Source of the DNA: Tetrahymena thermophila SB210
Lineage: Eukaryota > Ciliophora > Oligohymenophorea > Hymenostomatida > Tetrahymenidae
Direction of reading: 5' to 3'
NCBI RefSeq assembly: GCF_000189635.1
Contig: NW_002476380.1
Span: 186,001 to 250,000, forward strand
DNA length: 64,000 nt
Part shown: one piece after another, positions 49,616-61,400 of the stretch
Layout: each line of letters opens with the position of its first letter
How positions within the stretch are numbered: the stretch's first letter is position 1
The notes under the pieces: model-generated
What the model was told of the DNA's origin: nothing
The model's database searches: none
What the model saw: the letters and a program-made list of their open reading frames with translations, nothing else
Made by a program: the position numbers and the translations under genes

Positions 49616-50397
49616 ATCGCCTATATTCTAAAGTGCTTATTATTGCTTTTTGTGCTATGTTAACTATTTAGGTGAGAATTATGATTTTTTATTAAATATT
49701 GAATATTTGCTAGAAAAATTATTGAATAATAAATTTTTAAATCAAAAAAAGTAATATTTTATCTCTACCAGTAAAGTATTAGTAAATTTTTGAATGAAAA
49801 AGCTTGTTTGAATTTTTTCTCTTGATGTATTAATAATTCTAATACAAGCAAGCTTAAAAAGCATAAAAATAAAATTTGTAAGTTGTTTTTGAAATTAAAT
49901 TTTACTTATTTTCAATATCTTACAAATACATCATATTAATTTCCAACATTTTAGCAAATAAACTATATATTTTTATTCTAATCCATCCATGAATGTTGTG
50001 AATTAAATTATAAATAAAATTAATTTTTTTCTTCTCTAAAAAATCTTATTCTGTTAATTTTTACCATCAAATTAAGTTTGTTTATTTTTTTCTATTTTAT
50101 TTCATTTCTTTTATAAAACAAAATTAAATAAAACAATCTTTACTTGCTTAGTTTTTTCTATTTTTTTTCTTTACTTTTATAAAATAATCTTTACTTTATG
50201 ATTTACAAATTTCTTATTTCTCTTTATGTTTCTTAATATTTGGTGTTTAAAAAAACTCATATTTTTTTATTTTTAAATTAATTGATAGATGAAATTTAAT
50301 AAAAGAAATTATTGATACTTATTTTTAAAAAATTTTTAATACGAATATATAAAATAAGATTTTCTTTTTAATTTTCAAAAACTTTTTAAGCCAAATA
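49616..50397. other. Intergenic spacer between PAS copies A and B
   Basis: About 780 bp of T-rich spacer holding the copy A promoter. No gene recognised. Confidence 0.55.
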
Positions 50398-53300
50398 TCA
50401 ACTTTCTTATTTGCTTAAATATGAAAGTATGTAAGGATTATCAAGGATTACTTCTATTGAAAGGATACTTAGCATTCTCTTTGTTTAGATCATTTCAAGC
50501 TTTACTTGCTCATAGAATTTTATAAACCCAAAATAAAATATTATAATCATCATGATAAGTTAATAGATTAGAAGTGATTTTAGAACACTTTTCATCTAAT
50601 TTAAAAAACTATTTACTCTCTCTAACAGGAAATCTTTTAATATTTCCATTGAAGTAGTAATTATATCAAAGAACTGATCTAGCTCTACCAAATTGTTAGA
50701 ATCTTCCCATGAATAAAAAGACTGTGTATATGATTAATAATCAGTAATATTGTACATAGGACCAATAAAAGCATAAGTTTCGAATAAATTTTTTAAAGAA
50801 ATCTATAAACCTTTTGTTAGTATTCCACTTTTAATAGATTTGCAAGTTGAAATATCAAACTAATTTTAAGATTTCACATATTAAGGATTATTTTATATTG
50901 TGTCACATATATTATCAGTAATCAAAGGATAAAAAAAATTATTATATTAATCATTTTCAAATCTTATTGAACTTTGAGATTATTGTATTGCTTGGTAAAA
51001 AGAATTAATATTATCTGTTTACTAACTAATAAGGGATTATATTCTCCCAGTATAATAAACTGTGTTATATATTTAATACTTTTAAGATTTTATCAAAATC
51101 ATTGAGTTTGATATTGCTTATAAACTAGTACAATAAGCTTTCGTAGTGTAAAAGTTTTCTTTTTAAATAATAAATAATAATAAAATTATTATATTAAAAT
51201 TAAAGTATGTAAAAAATTATATCAAAATTAAAAAAATTATATCTAAATTAAAATAAATAACTAGCTAGGGCTTGGTTTGCAAAATTATTGAAATAAATAT
51301 TAAATAATTAATGAAATTAAAATAATATTTTATTCCAAAATTTTTCACAAATTTTATAATCAAGCCCCCAATAAAAGCAAAATATAAATTTTGAATGTTA
51401 AAGGCTTACGTATCAAACTAATAAGGACATTTGCTTCATTATAAAAGCTGTTGACATATAAAAAACTTATAACTGGTTAGATGGCCATAAGAAATATTCC
51501 AATTATAATATAAATGATGTATTTTATATTAATCTTAGGAATTTCACTGCACGAAGAAATAGCTCTTCGCTTTTTATATATCGGAAGTTAAAAATATTTT
51601 ATTTTAGTTTAGGTTTTATGTGACATTATGGATATTTATATTGGTTAGATCATATCGTTAAGAGATTAACTAGATATAGTAGCAAATAATTTTAATAATT
51701 CTTCATTTTTAATTTAAACATGATAATAAAGAGGTATGATTGCTAATCCTAAAATACAAATAACGATAATAACTAAAATCATAATTAAAAGAGCTTGATT
51801 TCTGATTGTGTTTGTAATATCAGTAACAGATAAAGATAGCAATGTCTAAAGCTTAGTAACTTAAGTATTAAAAACAGAGAAATTATCAAGTTAAACTGTT
51901 TAAGTATAAATTTAGTCTTGATCTATCGTCATTCTATATAAATTGCCTTACATAAAAGCCATAAAATATAGAACAGGAAAAGTAGCTTACAATTTTTATG
52001 ATGTTATATTTAAATATGGCTTTTCTAATATTAATGGATCCTTACTTATTAACACTGGAATTTAAGTAGTTGTAATATAAGTAAAATAATTTTAATTTAC
52101 ATTGTCAGCATTAACAAAATCCAAATAAGATTATTTGTATAGATAAAAAATTTTTTTTTATCTTGCTTAAACAACTTGCTCATATTATGGCTGGCTCTAA
52201 AAGGATTAGAAATATTAGCTCCAAAACATTTCTTTTATTACCTAATCAGCTAATACTTTCGAATATAAGAATCTCACGGATAAGGGCCAAGGAAGATAGT
52301 TAAAATTTAGCAATGCTGTGTCAAATTAAGAGCTATTTTGAAAATATTAGTAAAGTATAAGGGTCGAAAATGAAGACAATGCGATAAAACTAAACACTAG
52401 TAATATAAAAAGAGAATAATTTTTTTTCTCAGAATTAACCATTTTAAATATGCTTTTCTTTTATTCTTAATTTTAACTTTAATTAGTGTTTACAGAACTA
52501 GCACCTAGTACACGTGATCTTTGCATTTCTAATTCTCTTTATATTTCTTCTTGTTTTGCTATTGAATCGCTCAATTATTCTGAAGTCAAGTCGTTAGCAT
52601 TTAATACTTGTTTATGGGAATGCTAGCTTTTTGGTTTTGATATTTTTTTGGTTTTAGTTTTTTCTAATTAATGACTTGAATAGTATTTTTCAAGGCTAAG
52701 TTAATTCATTCTAGTTCTTGTTCCAATTAAGTTTGAACTCATAGCACCATTACTATCATCAAAGACAGATTCTCTCCCTTAACCTATTAAAACTGATAAA
52801 CGCTATGAAGATAAAATTGCATTTGACTAAATTTATGTTTATTATTTTGAACTTTTTCTTGTAAAAATGGTTTGGTTTTATTGTTCTATTTACATTTTTG
52901 CTTGTCTTATGCGCTCTTTGAGCATCTAACAAAGATTAAAATTATTTGTACTATTCCCATTTTATTTTGCTGAAGATATAGAAGAATTTTTTTGCAAAAT
53001 ACTTTTCTAATCCTAAGTAGATTTGTCTAATTCTTATTCATCTTCATCTTCCTCTTTGATTTAATTAGAACTTTTATCATCTGTGATTTATTACATTTAT
53101 GTTTAATCTTTTTTATTATAGCTAATTAAATTGTTTAAAATTTTATTTTTACTTTAAGCTTTATCTCCAATTACTTCCTTTTATTTTATATCATAATATT
53201 CATTAAGGATACTTGTCACAGAAGCTTAATGCTCAAATGACATTTACCTTAACTGCTGTTATTTCTATGTTATGTTATTATTATTACTATTAATGTTATT

Positions 53301-56300
53301 ATTATTATTACCGATGCTTTCCTATGATATGTATTATTCAGTAGCTATCTACTTGATGACAGAAGTTTACTCTTAATTAGTCTTCTGTTCTACAAAAATT
53401 TCTTATTTTTAAGGTATGATATTCTTTTGAAATGAAAATTTATCTTGCGCCTGTTTAGGTGATATTAATCTATTTTCACTTTGTAAGCTTAAAGGGTTAT
53501 AGAAAGTTGTTTATAGTGGATTGTTAGACAAAGGAGATAAAAGAACTTAATTATTAGTTTGATTAATGTTGTTAAAACTACTCAAGTTATCTATTTTTAA
53601 GTCTTATTGTTAGTCATAAATATTAGTGCTATCTTATGCATTTTTATTTTCTACTTCTTATAAATGTTCATCATATTTAAAATAGGGCTATTAGTTTATT
53701 CCTTATAAATTTGAATCTGGATGGTATCCCAATTTTGAAAAATCTTCCTCATTTGTGAATAAATCTTTTTAAATATCCTCTCTATGTGCTTACAAAGGTA
53801 GGGAAATTACCTAATTTGATTCATTGCTACCTTAAAAAAATTGATGTTCTTATTATTTTTCTTTTAACTCATCTGCTTAGCTTTCATCTTCCTCTTCAGA
53901 AATACTAAATTCTTTAAAAAATATATTAAATATATAAATTGTTTTCAAATTAAATTAATTTACACTAAACACTTTTTTAATAAAATTATAGGGTTTATAA
54001 TTCCATAAACTGGTCAATGATATCTAGGTCACTTTTAATATTTAAATCGATATTCATTAATGTTTTTAGCTGATTCTTAAAAGTGATTAAGCCTTCTTTT
54101 TGAGCCTGATAGCTTGTAATTTTTTTGAATTTGTGCAGCTCAACAACGTTAAATTAAATTTTTTTATAATTATTATAGTAAAATTTAAGTTTAACAGAGT
54201 ATAAATCATAATATTCAATTGTTAGATTTTCAACATACTTCTATAAATCAGCTAAATCTAATTTTTCATATAAATGAAAACGCTTAAAGCCTTTTTGTAT
54301 TATTTCTAGTTTAGGAAGAAAAGCTACTGTTTATACAGCTTCATTAATTAAATCAAGGTCTATTTGCTTGACCTACTACTTCTCAAAATAATTTAATAAA
54401 GGTATTACCCTATTCAAATAAATTTTATATACTTCGTTTTATGAATACAATTTACCAAATATTTTGGTAAATAAAATTTGAGACAAACATTAGATTTTGA
54501 AATATCCGCAAGACAAAAGAATGTAACTATATTCGTTTTAAACTTTTTAAATAAAAGCTGTTAATCCACAGTCTTCCAAATTAATGTAATCTGGTCTAAA
54601 TTTTAAAGAAATAGGTACTGCCCATCCTCCTTCGCTTTAAGCTATTTGGAGTTTGAAATTGTTGATTTAAAAATTTTCAGGGTTTTGCAAATAATTTGAC
54701 AAGACTTTATCATGGACTTTTTAAATGTATTTTGGAATAATAATATTTATATTTGATTTAATTGATTTAGAGCTAGAGTATCCGAAAATATTTTCAAACT
54801 TATTCTAAACCTTTCTTATAGTACCAACTTCGTTAACAAGTGTAATAAATACAACACAAGTGTCTTTACTAAAGATATTAACATCAGTTTTTAGACCTTC
54901 CAGTGTGAACTATCTGTCTTTTTTAAAGATTTGTCTCTTTTTTTATCCAAATCCTAATGTATTAACAAAATTTTCTATATAGAACTGGAGTTTTTAACTG
55001 TTTTAATTGATTTTATGAAGCATCAAAAATTTTTTAAGCAATTATTTTCTTGAATGAATAAGATTTTATGCCTTAAGTTTTAAAACCTCTAAATCTATGT
55101 GATCTTAAAAGAGCAACTAAAGTAAAGATTGCTTTTCTTGAATAGTAGCATAATATTATTCTTCTGCTTAATTGACTAACTCGTCAAAATTGATACCAAT
55201 TATATAATTAGTTACACTAATTTTTTCATCAAAAGTAGCTCCTTTTTTTTCAGCCTAGTCTTCGTTAAGTTTCTATTCTTCAAAATATTTCCAATTTTCC
55301 TTTTAATTTTACTTTTTTTTATAAACCAAAGTGCTAGAGATATCAATTTACGTGAATTTATTTACTGCTTTTTAAAAAATAAAATTAAATAAAGCAACCT
55401 CTCTTTCAGACAAATTCATTAGCATTTTTAGTTTAATGATTTCGCTAAAGCAAAGGACTTTACTTTGCGAGATTTCAATTAAAAAATTTAAGTATGAAAA
55501 AGCTATAAGATTATTTATCTTTTTAGTTTTAACAATTCCCTCCTAAATACATTTGTTATACATCTATCTCACATACTTATTTATATATTTAAGTCTAAGC
55601 TACTTTTCTAATCGCATATCCTCATATTGTCTAATATCTTTAGGCTATATCATTACAAATTTAAATAATATAATTTTAATATAGTAACAGCAAATTTAAT
55701 TAATAAAAATATATACCTCTTTATTACAAAAACAGTCTGGATAATCTTCACAATAAATATTATGATGTTATGTTATATATTCCAAAATAATAGATTAAGA
55801 GTTTTCGCAGTAATCTTTGTATTCTAATTTAAGGACTTTCATTAATACTCTTAAGTAGAAATCTATATCTGTAGGATCTAACAGCAACAATTACTTTTTA
55901 AAACTGTAACGAGTAAGATTATGTTAATATTTATCAATTAAATAGGCTATTTTCAGCGATATAGGTATTATTAGTATCATAATTAAAGTAATTGGAATAT
56001 TAGAGTATTGTAAAATAGATATATACAAGAATAAAGTTAACAAAAAATGATATATTGATAAAAACTAATGGAAGGTTCTTATTTTTCTATTTTCATAGCT
56101 GCGAGTAGAAACAGAAATTAAAATTTTAAAAACAGACAGTAAAATTGAAATCAAAAGCATAATTTTTGGCTTGCTTATATATCTTAGAGATATGCATACA
56201 CATGATTCTATAATTATATTAAGGAGCATAATTTTTGGCGATAGCCTATTTGCTAAGCTATCAATAGATTGAATGCTGTAATCTTAATCATGAATGCTGA

Positions 56301-57076
56301 CGAAAATACCTGCAATATTTAAAAAATTATGATGCGACAAATTAATATAAAATTAAGAAATAAACTAAATAAATTCAAATGAATTATACTTATTTGCTTT
56401 TTTGCTAAACTAATTTGAATTTAACATAAAAATATTTTAATGAATGTTTTATTCTAATTTTTTTTAACATTTTCTACTTAAAAAACTGATTAAAATAAGT
56501 TATTTAGGAGCTATTTAAAATAATTAATTTATTTCATCTTTTTTTGTAAGCAAATTTCAGATTTAAAAAAATATAAAAAAAAAAATGTGTGTAACCTATT
56601 ATTATAGTAGATATTATGCCATAAATAGCTGCTAAGTTATTTTGATATGCTTAATCTATGCCAAAATATAGAAGAGGTATATATAGTATATGATTGAATA
56701 TCTGAAAAATCATCCCCAAATATCTCCTGCTAAAACTAGAAGTTAGCTATAATAAATGAAATTAGCAAAATATGAAATCATTAAACAAAGCTATAAAGAC
56801 TAAAGCCGTTATTACAATACCAATATACAATATAACCTAAGAGTAAGATTTATCAAAAAAAATAGAATAATCTCCTATTTCATTCAGATTTGCATCAAAG
56901 CTAATTATTTCGTTCATCAAATTTTAAGAGAGCATTAGTTGTATATGAAAAAAAAACCTAATAAAAAGCAAAATATGTCCAAAAAAAACAGGTCTTCCAT
57001 TCATTTTTACCACAAAAATAATCTGCTTTTAGTAATAATCCTAAATTTAATTTCTTATTTTCAGCAACAAATTCAT
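50398..57076 (-). CDS. PAS-domain multi-membrane protein, TmcB-like (copy B)
   Basis: A paralogue of the preceding gene with the same order of parts. The ATG at 57076 (MNLLLKIRNQIQDYYQKQII) aligns with copy A, down to the GRPVFFGHILLFIRFFFHIQ helix. The Cys/His motif reads HHNIYCEDYPDCFCNKE near 55.75 kb. The PAS region lies near 54.55-54.95 kb. The C-terminal TMs flank an extracellular domain, and the end is TKRMLSILSIEVILDNPYIL with TGA at 50398-50400. A coding T/A trinucleotide run lies near 53.27-53.31 kb in the Asn-rich segment. The protein should span the membrane at both ends with PAS and low-complexity parts in the cytosol. It is closer to copy C than to copy A in the C-terminal signature. 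Exon borders were not fully resolved; introns are evident near 51.17-51.41, 53.9-53.99 and 55.67-55.71 kb. Confidence 0.75.
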
Positions 57077-58402
57077 TTTAAATAATGGAAAATTTAGTTT
57101 TTAAGTGTTTATCTTTTGTTAATTTATATTTTACTATTTGCTAGATTCCTTAAGTATTGTATTTCTAAAAATTGAAATTTATTTTGTTTTTTCAAAGGTA
57201 ATTAATTATCTTTAAAAAAGTAACAATAAATCATTCAGTTTTTAAAAGTAAAATATTTGTGTAAATTTATAACATAACGCAAAGAATTTAAAAATCATCA
57301 AAGGGAAAACACCATTCAAAAAGGCATATCTGTGTATCTATAGAATTAAAATAATAAATGCATATTTTTAAGAAAAAATCCCTCTACTTTTAGATAGAAA
57401 CAACATTTTTAAATCAATTAAATTCAGGAATATTTTAAAAGTTGAATTCTTTGAATGTTAGTATAATAATAAAAATAATCTATTTTTACTCAAAAATTAT
57501 CGATAATTAAGAATAAAAATAATCTATTTTTACTCAAAAATTATCGATAATTAAGAATAAAAATAGAACGATTGAGTTTTATTAAACTATTAATTAATGC
57601 AAAGAAATATTTACATTTCTAATCTAATCTTTTGGTATAATTAGGATTTTATATATCATCATTTAATGATATTTATAATATAATAATACTTTTTTTTATA
57701 ATACTTAATGAATCTAATCATATTACCTAATAGCTTAATTTCTAAAGTTACAAAACTAACAAAATCATATAATAAATTTAAATAATATTTTATAATCATC
57801 AATTAATTCAAAAAAAAAAATTTAATTTTAAAAGAATTATTATTAGTGATTGTAATGCAATAAGCTAAAATCCAATATTTTTAATAAAAACTCATTATTT
57901 CATTTTCTTTTAGAAAAATATTGAAAATATTCATTTTCTTTAAATATTCTTATTAAAAAAATCAAAATTATTTAAATTTTAGCAAAGTAATTAAAAATCT
58001 TTTGATTTAAAATATTTTTCAATGAATGCAATATAATTTATGGTAACTAATAGTGAGATCTCCTTTAAAGATCAAACAAGAAAAGAAAATGAATTATAAA
58101 TTAAATGCTATTATATTTTTAAAAACTTGCATTTATTTTTTATTACATAATTCTTAAAGTATAAATGAAAAGAAAAAATGGAAATTCACAATTAAATTTA
58201 TTTAATAAGTTTAATATAATTTAAGGGCAATACCCAAAAAAGTGCTTTACTGGTTCATAAAATTTGAATAAAGATATTGAGATTTTTATTTATTGTTAAA
58301 TATTTATAATTATTTTTTTAACTTAAAAATTTAATTTTTTTATATAAATGTAATTAATGTAAATAATATGATTTATTAATAGAAAGAATTAATATGTTTC
58401 AA
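57077..58402. other. Intergenic spacer between PAS copies B and C
   Basis: 1.3 kb of A/T-rich spacer with the copy B promoter and a perfect 44 bp tandem duplication (separate entry). No coding frame seen. Confidence 0.55.
57468..57566. repeat. Perfect 44 bp tandem duplication with palindromic core
   Basis: Two identical 44 bp units occupy 57468-57511 and 57512-57555, and the first ~10 bp of a third begin at 57556. Each unit contains the palindrome aattatcgataatt. Perfect identity in otherwise diverged intergenic DNA points to a recent event or an assembly artefact. Confidence 0.9.
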
Positions 58403-61400
58403 TCAGCTTTCAAATTTATTTAGGTATGAGAGAATATAAGGATTGTCTAAGATAGTTTCTATTGAAAGGATGCTCAGCATTCTTTTTGTTTAGATCATTT
58501 CATTCTTCACTTGCTTATAAAACTCAACAAATCCTAAATAAAATATTATAATCATCATGATAAGCTGGTAGATTAATAGATAATTTAGAACGTATTTCAT
58601 TTAATCTACAAAATTGTTCACTCTATCCATGAGAAAATCTTTTAATATTTCTATTGAACTAGTAATCATCTCAAAGAATTCATCTAACTCAACCAAGTTG
58701 TTGGAGTTTTCCCATGAATAAAAGGAGTCTATAAATTATTATGTATTATTAATCTTGTATATAGGACCAAGAAAGGCATAAGTTTCAAATAAATTTTTGA
58801 GAGATAGTTGTAAGCCTTTGTTTAGAATTCCACTTTTAATAGTTTTACACTTTTATAGGTCAAATTTATTTTAGCTTTTTACATGTTAAGGATATTTTTC
58901 AATTATGTCACATACATTCTCAGTAATAAAAGGGTAAAAAAAATTATTGTATTAATCATTTTCAAATCTTATTGAGGCTTGAGATTATTGAATTGCTTAT
59001 TAAAAAGAAGTAAGATAGGTGCTTGTTTAATTTATCAGTGATTATACTCTACCAACATAATAAATTGAGTTATAAATTTAATATGTTTGGGATTTGATGA
59101 CAAGATTAGAGTTTGAAATCGCTGATAAGCTTGTGCAAAAAGCTTTGGTTGTATAAAAATTTTCTATTTATTAAAAAAATAATATAAATCAGTAACAAAA
59201 TTGAAAAGGTAATTTTCAAATAAAAGTATCAAAAAAAGATTTACGTATCAAAGTTATAAGAACTTTAGCTTCGTTGTAAAAATTGTTGATATAGATAAAA
59301 CTGGCAACAGGCTGAACAACCATAAAAACTATCCCTAATATAATATAGACGATGTATCTTTTATTAATTTTTTAAATTTCTGAGCAAGAAGATATTGCTC
59401 TTCTTTTTTTGTAAATAGGAAGTTAGAAATATTTAATTTTAGTTTAAGCTTTATGAGAGGATAGAGATATTTAAATGGGCTGAAGCATAGAATTGAGAGA
59501 TTAGTTAGAAATAGTTGAGAATAATTTTAATAATTCTTCATTTTTTATTTAGATATGATAATAAATAGGGAGAGTAGTAAAACCTAATACACATGTAACA
59601 ACAATCACTACTATCATTATTATAAGTGCTTCATCTCTTATAGAATTAGTTATATCAACTACTGATTAGGATATCAAAGTTTGAATTTAGGTTACATAAG
59701 TGTTAAAGGTGGAAAAATTATCAAGCTATAATATTTGACAATAAAACCCACCCTCGTTAATAGTCATCCTGTATAACTAATGAATCATAAACTACATAAA
59801 ATAAAGGACGGGAAACTATACTTTAAATTTTTAGGATGTAATATTCAAATATTTTTGTGGTAGAGTGATGGGATCGTAACTGATATAAATCGGCATCAAA
59901 GTATCAGTAGCGTTGGTGAAATAATTTTAACCTACATTCTTAGTATCCATAAAATCTAGAAGCAAGTTTTTATATTACTAAACTCCATCTGATTATCTAT
60001 CAAGAATATTTTTGTAGTAAGTAGGTTGCGCTTTAAATGTTTAAAAGAAATTACTATCATACATCTCTTTTACTACTTCATCAGCAAAAACTTTAGAGTA
60101 AAAATATCTTATTGACATCGGCCAAGGAAGGTATTTGAAATCTACTATTGCTTAGTTGTATTGGCTGCTATTTTATAATTGCTGCAATAAAATAAGTGCA
60201 GAGAAAGAAGATAGCGCTACAAATCCAAACATCACTAATACAAAAAGAGAATAGTTTTTTTTATCAGAATTTACCATTCTGTAGATACTCTTTTTCTATT
60301 CTTAATTTTAACTTTAACTGGTATTGATGGAACTAGCTGCTAAGATACGAGATCTTTACTGCTCGACATCTCTTTGAATTTCTTTCTCTTTAGCTACTGA
60401 ATCACTTAGCTCTTCTGAAGTTAAATCATCAGCTTTCAGTACTTATTTATGAGACAGCTAGCTTTTTGAAATCGTTGTATCTTTTTTTGTTCTTGTTCTT
60501 TCCATTTAATTACTTGAATGCAATTTTTCAAAACTAATTTGTTTTTTTCTGCTATTTGTTGTAATTTAATGAGAACTAGTGACTCCATTACTGTCATTAA
60601 CAATAGGTTCTTTACCTTAAATTAAAGCCGATAATCGTAGCTACGAATTAATACTATTGGGAAGATCAGTAACCAGCTTGCTATTTATTTTTGTTGCTTT
60701 GAATAAATTCTGCTACTCTAATTAGTATCTTACTTATTTAATTCGTTCTTTTAACAATTAACATAGACTAAAATCAACATGATTAATATTTTCACATTAA
60801 CTAAATATAGATTTTTAATTCAATTGCAAACTTTTCTAATCTTATTCGGATCTGGCTATTTCCATCTCTTCTTCATCTTCTTCTTTTATTTAATGAGAAC
60901 TTTTGTCATCAGCTGATAATTAAAATTAAAGTTGTTCCTTTATCTTAGAACTAAACGAATTATTTGTTATTCTTTTCTTTAGCAAACTTTTTACTTAGAG
61001 AGTTTCTTTTTACTTAATATCGTAAAACTCCTTTAGAATATTTGCCACATGTATTTAGTGCTTTAATTATGATTTTTGGGTATTTTTTTATTACTATTAT
61101 GTTGTAATATTTGTATTGCTTCCAGAAGATATGTGTTGATCGCTTAACATTATTTAAGTAGATGAATTAGAATTTTTTACATTTACTTTTAGGATTTAAG
61201 CTTTGTCTTCTATCTATTTTTATGAAAATAATTTATGTTCACTCTATGAATTATGAGGAGTAAGCATAGAAGTAAATAAAGCATGGCTTGATAAAGGTGA
61301 TAGAGGCCCATAAATATTATTATTATTATTATTGATATTGCTAAAACTACCAAAATTTTCCATCAAATGTTAATCACAAATATTTGTGGTTTCATTACAA

